Source: CAMAPP01 sp046153685
GTDB taxonomy: Bacteria > Pseudomonadota > Alphaproteobacteria > CADEGL01
DNA length: 15,186 nt
NCBI GenBank assembly: GCA_046153685.1
Contig: JBJXGH010000160.1
Coordinates: forward strand, 1 to 15,186
Direction of reading: 5' to 3'
Under the pieces are notes generated by a model. That model saw only the letters and a program-made list of their open reading frames with translations, did no database searches and had not been told where the DNA came from. Within the stretch, counting starts at the first letter, position 1. Each line of letters opens with the position of its first letter. Positions 1 to 7,247 of the stretch are shown in pieces. Both the position numbers and the translations under genes were made by a program.

Positions 1-44
1 CAACCCCCGTATGCCAACCGCCTGGACGTCAACTCAAACTGGAT

Positions 45-79
45 TCGATTTCGCAAGTCGATTTCGCTAAATGATTAGC
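45..79. repeat. 10-nt direct repeat running into an inverted repeat
   Basis: TCGATTTCGC occurs at 45-54 and again at 58-67, separated by AAG (13-nt period). The second copy runs into the inverted repeat GCTAA-ATGA-TTAGC at 66-79. This clustering resembles a protein-binding site, but no binding protein can be named. The 9-mer GCTAAATGA at 66-74 recurs at 4419-4427, inside the inverted repeat upstream of the FecR gene. Confidence 0.4.
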
Positions 80-255
80 AATTTTAGTTGCCAGTTTACT
101 CAAGAAACATCCAACAACTATCTGTAGTATTTAGATAAAGCCTACCTCAACCAAATCCGAGCAGTGGCTCCGATTTGGCTCTATCTATGCACGGATCGTG
201 CCATTAATTATGAACGGAAATAGTTACTGATAATGGCCCTGGAGCCAAAATAAAA

Positions 256-270
256 TTTGGCGCCGCCAAA
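256..270. promoter_or_regulatory. Compact palindrome, operator or weak hairpin
   Basis: TTTGGCG, one central C, then CGCCAAA: a 15-nt near-perfect palindrome just past the end of the envelope operon. As RNA it would leave a short stem and lacks a following T-run on either strand, so an operator is at least as likely as a terminator. Function is not shown. Confidence 0.3.
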
Positions 271-337
271 ATGCGCGCCCTGATAATTTGGTACCGTGTT
301 GAAAACTTAAAGAAAATCCTTAGCGAAGAGCGATTTA

Positions 338-907
338 TCAGAAAATTCGCCGCTCCGCCTCGATGGTGTCACCCGGCAAAACGGGAAGTTCGAGTTCGGC
401 GTCGAAGGTCTCTTTGCCATCGCGGGTGTCGCGGAATACCGTGACATAGGAAGTGCGCGCGCGGCGGGTGAAACCTCCGGCAATTGCAATGGCTTGCCGC
501 ATATTTACGCCGACGACATAGGCGTAGCTGCCGGGGCTTTTGACCTCGCCAAGAACATAGAACGGGCGGTAGTTGAGCACGTCGATCGACACCTTGGGAT
601 CGACGAGGAAATCCTTGCTGAGCTTCTCGGTCAACGCCGCGGTCAACTCTCCGACGGTGAGGCGCGCGGCATCGACCGAGCCCACGAGCGGGATCGTCAC
701 GGCCCCCGCGCCATCGACCGCAAACTCGCCCGACATATCGGCCTGGCCGAAAATTGTGATCTTGAGCCGGTCGCCCGATCCCAGCCGGTATTCGGTGATC
801 GACTGCGCCGACGCGCCCCAAGCGGTCGTCAGAATCAAGACGCCGGCAATGACGGCCGCAGCCCACCGGGCGTAACTGCGGGCGAATGGTGCGCAAATCG
901 CGATCAT
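338..907 (-). CDS. Periplasmic polysaccharide export protein (Poly_export/SLBB)
   Basis: This is a small Wza/GumB-type protein of the outer-membrane polysaccharide export family. The chosen ATG at 907 has a GGAG Shine-Dalgarno 8 nt upstream and gives 189 residues; an upstream in-frame ATG at 952 lacks one. Residues about 1-34 form a signal peptide ending ASA-QS. No lipobox cysteine is seen, unlike Wza. The Poly_export domain follows (YRLGSGDRLKITIFGQ, then the phase with IPLVGSV and the LTVGELTAALTEKL helix), and then one SLBB domain (FYVLGEVKSPGSYAYVVGVN to the end). Wza-like proteins reach about 380 residues; this short form matches the EpsE/ExoF-type small exporters. It is the last gene of the operon after the beta-barrel gene, with a 67-nt gap. 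The likely role is in moving a capsule or exopolysaccharide across the envelope. The glycan synthesis genes are not in the window, so the substrate is unknown. Confidence 0.88.
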   Translation of the reverse strand: MIAICAPFARSYARWAAAVIAGVLILTTAWGASAQSITEYRLGSGDRLKITIFGQADMSGEFAVDGAGAVTIPLVGSVDAARLTVGELTAALTEKLSKDFLVDPKVSIDVLNYRPFYVLGEVKSPGSYAYVVGVNMRQAIAIAGGFTRRARTSYVTVFRDTRDGKETFDAELELPVLPGDTIEAERRIF

Positions 908-974
908 GGGCTTGGCTCCGTTGTGTCGATCGTGAATTTCTGGATCGAGCATTTGAAGATCGTGCGATGGGACT

Positions 975-2348
975 TCATAGCTGGGCCGCCAGGCCGAACA
1001 GCCAGCGGTTTTTGGTCAATTTGTTCGCTCGGAAATTGGCTTTCCGATCGAGCAGGGTGTAGTTGGCCGTCGCGGAGATATTGGGGCCGATAAGGTAGCG
1101 GAGGCCCGCCTGATATTGAAACTGGTCGTCGGTCCGGTTCTGCAATTGCACGCCGTTCAGGAATGCGGGCAGGTCCGTCAGGTATTCACTGTTCGTATAG
1201 CTGATGACGCCCGTCAAAATGAGATTGTCGAGCGCCTCGTAGTCGAGGCCGATCGAGAAGTGCTGGGTCGCGACCGTCTTGGTTTCGGTGTCGGTGGTCG
1301 CGAGATTGCTGCGCAGCGCGCGAAAGGTGAAAGTCGAGAGATCGGTGGAATTCCAGATGAGCGTCGCGTCGAATGTGAAGCCCGTGGACGGCTTGAACCG
1401 CCGGTCATCGAATTGCGAATGCACCACGCCGCCGCTGATTTCGGCAAATGTCAGATCGCTGAAATCGTAGGTGACGCCGAACAGCAATTGCTTCTCGCGG
1501 CCGTTATTGTTGTTGCCGGAGCGGTCGAATTTCGCATCGTAGATGCGCCGGGCATATTGCGGCTGGATGTAGAACGTCGTGTCCTCGAAAAACTGATAAC
1601 CGATGCGCGGCGTGATTTGAAATTGCCAAATGTTCCTGTCTTCGTTTTCAATCTCCAATTTAGGCTGATAGCTTGAGCGCCGCGCGGCGGTATCGACGCG
1701 AAGAATGAGCGGGTCTTGCGACAGGACCGCGCCCAATTCGATCAGATGTTGGTCAAAATTCGTGATGCCGACGCCGCGATCGGTGACAATTTGGCCGAAG
1801 GCCGTGCCGCCCCTTGCCGCGACCGCGGGATCGAGCGGCGCATTGCCGATTTCGTGCTTCTTAGAAAACGTATAACCAGCGGTCACGCTCGTCTCGTCGA
1901 GCACCTGGATCGTAGTCTTGGTGCCCACGTTATAGTCGGTGTAGTTTTCCTGGCGGTTTTCGTAGTACCGGCCGCGATCGGCATCGAAGAACGCCGTGAT
2001 CGCATGGTTTTCGAAATCCGAACCGAGCGAGAGCGCGGGCTTGAAGTGCACGATCTTGTCGCCCACGCCGCGGTCGGCCTGATTGAAAATATTGTCGTTG
2101 AATTCCTGCACGACTTCGAAGCGCGGTCGGACCGTGATCGCGTTCAAGGTTTGCGAGGTATAACCTCCAAGGAATGGCGCAAGGATGGTGCCGAAATCGA
2201 GGCCGAGCGGCTCGAAATCGGGACGGTCGCGCGAGGTGACCTGATTTTCGCGCGCGGTCCCGCCCAAGTTGACCGCTTGGGCCGCGACGGGCGGCGGTGC
2301 GCCAAGGACGGCGCACGCCAAGGCGCACGCGACGAATCGGCACAACAC
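975..2348 (-). CDS. Outer-membrane beta-barrel protein (BBP2-like)
   Basis: The mature protein is rich in alternating aromatic/polar strands typical of an outer-membrane barrel: for example RFEVVQEFNDNIFNQ near the N-terminus, repeated phrases such as YENRQENYTDYNVGTKTTIQV, and a C-terminal strand ending WLFGLAAQL. It resembles the putative beta-barrel porin 2 family (PF10082) often found beside polysaccharide export genes. The start is uncertain. The frame is open to an ATG at 2513, which overlaps the FecR gene by 47 nt and would put about 55 Arg-rich residues before the hydrophobic core. I prefer GTG 2348, which gives a standard signal peptide (VLCRFVACALACAVLG, cut near VAAQA) and a 457-residue protein. 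Neither start has a good Shine-Dalgarno. It is the middle gene of the operon with the FecR and SLBB genes; a role as envelope channel or scaffold for glycan export is inferred from context. Confidence 0.8.
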   Translation of the reverse strand: MLCRFVACALACAVLGAPPPVAAQAVNLGGTARENQVTSRDRPDFEPLGLDFGTILAPFLGGYTSQTLNAITVRPRFEVVQEFNDNIFNQADRGVGDKIVHFKPALSLGSDFENHAITAFFDADRGRYYENRQENYTDYNVGTKTTIQVLDETSVTAGYTFSKKHEIGNAPLDPAVAARGGTAFGQIVTDRGVGITNFDQHLIELGAVLSQDPLILRVDTAARRSSYQPKLEIENEDRNIWQFQITPRIGYQFFEDTTFYIQPQYARRIYDAKFDRSGNNNNGREKQLLFGVTYDFSDLTFAEISGGVVHSQFDDRRFKPSTGFTFDATLIWNSTDLSTFTFRALRSNLATTDTETKTVATQHFSIGLDYEALDNLILTGVISYTNSEYLTDLPAFLNGVQLQNRTDDQFQYQAGLRYLIGPNISATANYTLLDRKANFRANKLTKNRWLFGLAAQL

Positions 2349-2466
2349 CGCGAGGGGCCCGGCTCTCGAACCCAAGGCGCGGCCGCGCGCATGGCGACCG
2401 GCCGGCGCCGATCGCGCGCGCGGAGCGTCCGGACCGCCGACCCCCTGCTCGAAGGATCTCGGGGTC

Positions 2467-4299
2467 TCAGGATGGGCTCGGGTTCTTGGTATCGTTCTCA
2501 AATACGTTGCCATCGATCTTGCCGGCCTTTGGGTCCGCTTCCGCGACCAGCTCCGTAATCTGTTTGTTGATGAGCTTTTCGAGCTCGAGGAATCGTGCGA
2601 TGTCGGGGAAACCCTTCACGCTGCTGGCCTGCTCTATGGGCTCGAGCAGGATTGCAACGACATAGGTCTTCACGCGCTGACCCGCCCGCCCCTTGTCGTT
2701 GATGAGCAGGATGTCGATGGCACCGGTGGACACGTCGGTTTCCGCCACCACGACACCGGCATCGCGGTCGGAGATATTGGGTATGAGGTCGCCACCGGCC
2801 TGGGCCGTGGTCGCGGCGCCGGACGAGGCAACGGTGCCCGTGTCGATTTTTTTGTTCGTGAGATAGGACGTTTCCGCCCACGACTGGGGGTCGTTCTTCT
2901 TGAATTTCATCGAGGTTTCGTTGACGCGCAGTTCGTCGCCGAGATAGTTGAGAAAATCGCCGCCCACCTGGGGCGTGCCGATGTCCTGCGTCATGACGAC
3001 GACGCGCCACAAATCGTTGCGCACCTTGATGCCGACACTGTTGACCCCAAGAATGCCATCGGCGGTCAGGGGATCGCCGCCCGGCCGCGTGATGCCGCGC
3101 ATCTGGGGGCCCTGCAGGCGCTGGTCGCGCGGGACGACCGCTTCCCAGCCCGGCGCGGTTTCGGCATCGGGCGGCTCAAGGTCCAGCGCGATCGCCTTGG
3201 TCGGCACCCGGTAGGTCGCGTCGATATTGAGCTTCATCAAGCCGCCGGTATTGAAGATGTTCGAGGCCGCCTCGGCCACGCGTTCGGCCGCCTGCAGCAG
3301 CACGTCGATATCCTTGATCGTGCCCTGGGAATTGAGGGTCCTAAGCTCGCGCAGAACGGAGAGCGCGCGCCGCGTCACGTCGTCGGGCTTGCTTGGACCG
3401 CCATCGCCGCGGATGAAATCGGTCAGCGCCTTCACGCCGTCATCGGCACCGTTGAGCGCGCCTTGAATGGCCTTGGCCGGAACGCTAACGACATTGCCTG
3501 CCGAGCCCGAGGCACCGCCCTGACCACCCTGGCCGAGCGTGCGCTGCTGATCGGCTGTTCCGCCCGGCCCGCTGCCGGTGGTTTCATTGCGCGCCGTGGC
3601 TACCGAGGCGTTCAGACGCTGTACGACCGTCGAAATCGCGTCCGAGGTCGTCGTGGCATTGGCAGGCGGGGCCTGTTTGGCGCCGCCATCGGCGGGCGCG
3701 ATCGAACTCGCCTGACCCTTGTTGATCACCACCGAATCGCCAGAATTGTTCGAAAACAACACCGTGCCGCGCTCGACCGCAACGGTCGTCACGCCATTGA
3801 AACCGATGATGACGACGAATTCCGTGCCCTTCACACCCACGCTGCCGACCGGGGTCTTCATTTCGTAAACCGAGGACGGCGAATTGCCCGAGGTGAAGCG
3901 CACCGAGCCGCTGGTCGCCATCACGGAAATCTTGCGCCGCATGGGGTTGGCGTCCCAGACGACCTTGTCGAGCACGACGCTCGATTTCGGCCCGAGAGCT
4001 ATGCGCGTGTTGTCGCGCAACACAAGTTCCGCCGCCGCGCCGGAGCCCGTTTCGACGCGTTCGTTCTGGAAAATTTCGTCCTTGGCGACCAGCTCGCGGT
4101 TGTAGATGCCGCGCTTGGCCGCGACCTCGCCATTGACGTTATAGACGATGCCGACCGCGCCCTCGCTGAGTTGGACCTGGGCCTGGCCCTGGGCTGTCGC
4201 CCCTTGCGTCAGCGCGATAACCGCCATGAGCGTAAACGCCCAACCGAAAGTTGCCCCTATCACCCATGAGACGGGACCAGACCGAACGATGCGCTTCAT
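2467..4299 (-). CDS. Secreted FecR-domain protein with long C-terminal extension
   Basis: This is a 610-residue protein from ATG 4299, which has GGGGTGG 6 nt upstream; an in-frame ATG at 4344 after a GGGGG tract is an alternative. Residues 1-36 form a long signal peptide or anchor (hydrophobic WVIGATFGWAFTLMAVIAL, cut near ATA-QG). Residues about 70-200 are a FecR domain (PF04773): VETGSGAAAELVLRDNTRIA, then MKTPVGSVGVKGTEFVV and VERGTVLFSN. A Gly/Ala/Thr-rich linker covers about 205-275. The remaining 330 or so residues match no domain I recognise. Classical FecR proteins are inner-membrane sigma-factor regulators; this one has no sigma-factor gene beside it and is exported. It therefore belongs to the periplasmic FecR-like group often seen with surface-polymer genes. 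It is the first gene of the leftward operon and is followed by the barrel gene. Its function is unknown; sensing or structural organisation of the export apparatus is an inference. Confidence 0.82.
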   Translation of the reverse strand: MKRIVRSGPVSWVIGATFGWAFTLMAVIALTQGATAQGQAQVQLSEGAVGIVYNVNGEVAAKRGIYNRELVAKDEIFQNERVETGSGAAAELVLRDNTRIALGPKSSVVLDKVVWDANPMRRKISVMATSGSVRFTSGNSPSSVYEMKTPVGSVGVKGTEFVVIIGFNGVTTVAVERGTVLFSNNSGDSVVINKGQASSIAPADGGAKQAPPANATTTSDAISTVVQRLNASVATARNETTGSGPGGTADQQRTLGQGGQGGASGSAGNVVSVPAKAIQGALNGADDGVKALTDFIRGDGGPSKPDDVTRRALSVLRELRTLNSQGTIKDIDVLLQAAERVAEAASNIFNTGGLMKLNIDATYRVPTKAIALDLEPPDAETAPGWEAVVPRDQRLQGPQMRGITRPGGDPLTADGILGVNSVGIKVRNDLWRVVVMTQDIGTPQVGGDFLNYLGDELRVNETSMKFKKNDPQSWAETSYLTNKKIDTGTVASSGAATTAQAGGDLIPNISDRDAGVVVAETDVSTGAIDILLINDKGRAGQRVKTYVVAILLEPIEQASSVKGFPDIARFLELEKLINKQITELVAEADPKAGKIDGNVFENDTKNPSPS

Positions 4300-4413
4300 G
4301 ATTTGCCACCCCGGATCGCCGAAGCGCCGAACCAGGCCATACATCCCCCGAAGTGGTGCGATTCCCGCAAGGATGGGCCCGACCGGTCGCCAAACTCACA
4401 GCTTGCCAGCCGT

Positions 4414-4434
4414 TTCTTGCTAAATGAGCAAGAA
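4414..4434. promoter_or_regulatory. Perfect 8+8 inverted repeat, candidate operator of the FecR operon
   Basis: TTCTTGCT (4414-4421), 5-nt spacer AAATG, AGCAAGAA (4427-4434). The two arms are exact reverse complements, and outer CCG (4410-4412) and CGG (4437-4439) extend the pairing with small bulges. It lies about 115 nt upstream of the FecR start codon used here. There is no T-run, so a dimeric-regulator operator or leader hairpin is more likely than a terminator. The part GCTAAATGA is shared with the element at 66-74. Confidence 0.45.
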
Positions 4435-4782
4435 CACGGCCAGTTACCATAGGTCCCCGGGCGGGTCGTTCTGTCAGTCATTGGAATCGAAAACCAGCCA
4501 TCTGAATCGGAAGAAGATATCAAAAATCCAAGGACTAATCTTATATTTTGTATTATGTTTCTAAACAAGCACCAAATACGAGATGATTCAAAACGTGAAT
4601 TAGGTTCTTGTTCGATCTATCCACAAGCTATATCAAATTTTTCTGGATCATGGGCGGCAACCACGCTTAGGCGCGTGAATGGCTGGGTTGATGGTATGAC
4701 GCAAACTGCAAAGCGCGTCGCAAATCGCGCCTCACTTGGTGGCCTGGCCGATTTTTCGGGGATCTTGGGTCGTCGATCCTGG

Positions 4783-4805
4783 AATAATGGGATTTATCCC
4801 ATATT
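4783..4805. promoter_or_regulatory. Inverted repeat upstream of the type I secretion operon
   Basis: ATGGGAT (4787-4793), spacer TT, ATCCCAT (4796-4802) is an exact 7+7 inverted repeat. AATA on the left and ATT on the right extend it to about 10 bp with one bulged A. It lies about 140 nt upstream of the ABC transporter ATG. The tight 2-nt spacer suits an operator for a dimeric DNA-binding protein rather than an RNA hairpin. The regulator is not identifiable. Confidence 0.4.
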
Positions 4806-4940
4806 GCGAACGCGGACTCAGCGCGATCCCCTTACCAGACATGGCGCGCAAATCGCGGCGCTTCGGTGGTACCCTGCCCGACCCATGACAGCGCAGAATT
4901 CCGCCATCCGCAGCGTCGCGCGCGCCGATATCGCGCCAGC

Positions 4941-7247
4941 ATGTCCATGAGCGGCGATTTCTCCCGGCCCGCGGCGCCCGACGCCGAGCAACGGCCTTTG
5001 CGCGTGGTTGCCGCCGCACCCAATGCGGGCGTACACACCGGCCATGCAGGCGACAGCGCGGCACCCGGAGCGGGTGGGCAAATCGACGCGTTGTTGCGCT
5101 GTCTGTTGCGCGCGACGCTGGTCTTCGACAAGCCAGTGACCGAGGCCGATATCCGTTCGATCGTGCCAATCGGCGCGCACGGGATGACGCCGCAGACCTT
5201 CCTCGGCGCCGCCGACCGTCTCGGCTACAAGGCCGCGCGCACCGGCCTTGACGCAAAAAGCGCGCTGGTAATGCCCGTGCCCTTCGTCATCGTCGGCAAT
5301 GCCGACGAACCCGCCCGCCTGGTTTTGGGCCGCGAGAACGGGATGCTGAGCGTTTTCGATCCAGTCGAAGGCGCCTCGACCGCGCTCTCGGCCGAGGCCG
5401 CGACGGCGGATCGCTTCGAGGCGCTCCTGCTCCAACCCAAGGGCGCGTCCGCCGCCGCGGCAAGCGATTGGCGCGCGCTCATCGGCGCGAGATTGCGGCG
5501 GGTGACATGGGAGCTCTTGCTGTCGTCGTTCGTCGTGAACATCTTTGCTCTTGCAGCGCCCCTGTTCTCCATGGCCGTGTTCAACAAAGTGATCGGCCAA
5601 CGCGCCCTCGACACGCTCGATGTGCTCGTGATCGGCATGGCGGTGCTTTATCTCTTCGATTTCATGCTGCGCGGCATCCGCGGCTATGTTTCGAGCCATA
5701 CCGGCGCGCGGCTCGACGCATTGCTCGGCAACGAGGTCGTCCACCGGCTGCTGCACTTGCCATTTCGGCATTTCGAAACGACGCCCACCGGCATGATCAG
5801 CGAGCGGCTGCGCCAGCTTGACACCATACGCTCATTCTTCACCGGCCAGATGCCGATCATCCTGGTCGATGTCTGCTTCATGTTCGTGTTCATTGCCGTG
5901 CTGATGTTCATCAGCGCGGCGCTCGGTTGGATCACGATCGGCGCGGTACCGTTGTTCCTGCTGATCTCGCTCGCCTTCCACCGCGCCCAGCGCGGGCTCG
6001 TCCAAAAAACCTTCGCCGCGGTTGCGGCCAAGACTTCGACCCTGGCCGAAACGATCACCAACGCGCTGACCATCAAGTCGCTGGGCCTTGAGGCCGAAAT
6101 CGAGCGGCGCTGGGGCAGCCGGCTTGCTCAAACCGCGCATACGGGATTCGAATCGAGCAACATGTCGAACGCCATGGGCGTTCTCGGCAATATCCTGCAG
6201 CAGGGCGTGAGCCTGTTGATCATGTACGTGGGTGCGCGGCTCATCATCGGCGGCGAGATGTCGATGGGCGCGCTGATCGCCGCCAATATCCTGTCCGCGC
6301 GCGCGTTGTCCCCCATTCGCCAGGTGGTCGTGGCGCTCCATCAATTGCAGGAGGTCCGCGCCGCGTTCGAGCGCATCGACGAGATCATGACCGAGCCCGT
6401 CGAGATGGAGGCGGGAACGGTCGCGCCCTTGCCGCCGCTTAGAGGCGACATCGAATTCGAGAACGTGGCCTACCGCTACAAGGACGACCTGCCGCCTGCG
6501 ATCGAGAATGTGAACCTTTCGATCGAGGCCGGAACGATCATGGGCGTCATCGGCCCGTCGGGTTCGGGCAAGAGCACCCTCGGCCGCCTCATCCAAGGGC
6601 TGTACGAGCCGGAAAGCGGGCGCGTGCTCATCGATCGCACCGACGTGCGGCACATGTCGCCCGCCTGGCTGCGCAGCCAAACCAGCGTCGTGCCCCAAGA
6701 CATCCAACTTTTTTCCGGCACCGTTCGCGACAACATTGCCATCGGCATGGCCGTGAAACACCCCGAGCGCATCGTCGCGGTGGCGCGTTTCGTGGGCGCG
6801 CACGATTTCATCCAGCGTCTGCCGCAAGGCTACGACACCATGCTGACCGAGCGCGGCGGCGGCCTGTCGGCGGGCCAGCGCCAATTGCTGTGCGTCGCGC
6901 GCGCGCTGATCCGCAATCCGCGCATCCTCATTCTCGATGAATCGACCAGCGCGCTCGATCTCGCCTCCGAGGCAGCGTTGATGCGCAACCTCAAACGCGC
7001 CTCGCGTGGACGGACGATCGTGCTGATTTCCCATCGCATCGCGCCGCTCAGCATCGCCGACAAGGTGGCGTTCATCATCAACGGCCGGATCGAAAAAATT
7101 GGCCCGCCGTCCGAGATCGTGGAGTACGCCAAGCAGCGAATGACCGAGGCGACCGCGGCGAATCAAGCGGCCAACCCAGCCCCCGGTCCCGTGCCGGCGG
7201 GTTCCGCGCAAGCCGGCCCCGCGTCCCCGGGCGCCACCCAGCCATGA
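4941..7247 (+). CDS. Type I secretion ABC transporter with C39-like domain (HlyB/LapB type)
   Basis: This is the inner-membrane ATPase/permease of a type I secretion system, expected to pair with a HlyD adaptor and a TolC-like channel. From ATG 4941 it has 768 residues. An N-terminal C39-peptidase-like domain (about 48-145) lacks the catalytic Cys and His, so it should bind rather than cut substrate, as in HlyB. A six-helix ABC membrane domain (about 188-465) follows, for example LLLSSFVVNIFALAAPLFSM. The nucleotide-binding domain has Walker A GPSGSGKST (538-546), the Q-loop Gln in VVPQDIQLFSG, signature LSAGQ (642-646), Walker B ILILDES and the switch His in ISHR. The Pro/Ala-rich C-terminal tail is unusual but short. 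No Shine-Dalgarno supports any start; GTG 4866 and ATG 4947 are alternatives. The stop overlaps the adaptor start as ATGA (7244-7247). No secreted RTX protein is in the window, so the substrate is unknown. Confidence 0.9.
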   Translation: MSMSGDFSRPAAPDAEQRPLRVVAAAPNAGVHTGHAGDSAAPGAGGQIDALLRCLLRATLVFDKPVTEADIRSIVPIGAHGMTPQTFLGAADRLGYKAARTGLDAKSALVMPVPFVIVGNADEPARLVLGRENGMLSVFDPVEGASTALSAEAATADRFEALLLQPKGASAAAASDWRALIGARLRRVTWELLLSSFVVNIFALAAPLFSMAVFNKVIGQRALDTLDVLVIGMAVLYLFDFMLRGIRGYVSSHTGARLDALLGNEVVHRLLHLPFRHFETTPTGMISERLRQLDTIRSFFTGQMPIILVDVCFMFVFIAVLMFISAALGWITIGAVPLFLLISLAFHRAQRGLVQKTFAAVAAKTSTLAETITNALTIKSLGLEAEIERRWGSRLAQTAHTGFESSNMSNAMGVLGNILQQGVSLLIMYVGARLIIGGEMSMGALIAANILSARALSPIRQVVVALHQLQEVRAAFERIDEIMTEPVEMEAGTVAPLPPLRGDIEFENVAYRYKDDLPPAIENVNLSIEAGTIMGVIGPSGSGKSTLGRLIQGLYEPESGRVLIDRTDVRHMSPAWLRSQTSVVPQDIQLFSGTVRDNIAIGMAVKHPERIVAVARFVGAHDFIQRLPQGYDTMLTERGGGLSAGQRQLLCVARALIRNPRILILDESTSALDLASEAALMRNLKRASRGRTIVLISHRIAPLSIADKVAFIINGRIEKIGPPSEIVEYAKQRMTEATAANQAANPAPGPVPAGSAQAGPASPGATQP

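Larger units (their letters stand above)
1..337. other. AT-rich non-coding region left of the envelope operon
   Basis: No open frame with coding character is visible on either strand. The base composition is clearly more AT-rich than the genes to its right. It lies downstream of the last gene of the leftward envelope operon, so it holds the 3' end of that transcript and possibly control sequences for a gene beyond the left edge. It contains a tandem direct repeat followed by an inverted repeat (45-79), a spaced inverted repeat CCATTA/TAATGG (201-206 and 231-236), and a compact palindrome (256-270). I see no tRNA or clear rho-independent terminator with a T-run. Confidence 0.6.
4300..4940. promoter_or_regulatory. 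Long divergent intergenic region between two envelope/secretion operons
   Basis: About 640 nt separate the leftward FecR operon from the rightward type I secretion operon, so promoters for both should lie here. The core from about 4485 to 4665 is strikingly AT-rich against a GC-rich background. Visible structures are a 10-nt palindrome CGACCGGTCG (4380-4389), a perfect 8+8 inverted repeat (4414-4434) and a near-perfect inverted repeat (4783-4805). I could not identify sigma-70 or sigma-54 promoter boxes with confidence. A 131-codon plus-strand frame (4555-4950) lies here but lacks a Shine-Dalgarno and looks non-coding. Confidence 0.55.

Noticed and set aside
2269..4269. A very long (666-codon) plus-strand frame opposite the FecR gene.
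   Set aside because: The minus-strand frame has a clear FecR domain and signal peptide. The plus-strand protein is Arg/Gly/His-rich and without any domain, as expected for the antisense of a GC-rich gene.
4400..4440. A sigma-54 promoter (TGGCAC-N5-TTGC type) near the inverted repeat.
   Set aside because: TTGC and TGGCA words are present on both strands but never at the required spacing.
4555..4950. A 131-codon plus-strand frame in the divergent intergenic region whose stop overlaps ATG 4947 of the ABC gene as ATGA.
   Set aside because: It starts in the AT-rich core without a Shine-Dalgarno, its composition changes midway, and the protein has no recognisable domain, signal or helix pattern. 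The ATGA is more likely chance, though it slightly supports ATG 4947 as an ABC start.
5832..7211. A 459-codon minus-strand frame opposite the ABC transporter.
   Set aside because: It is rich in His, Arg and Asp and is the complement of a well-supported ABC transporter gene, so it is a GC-bias artefact.
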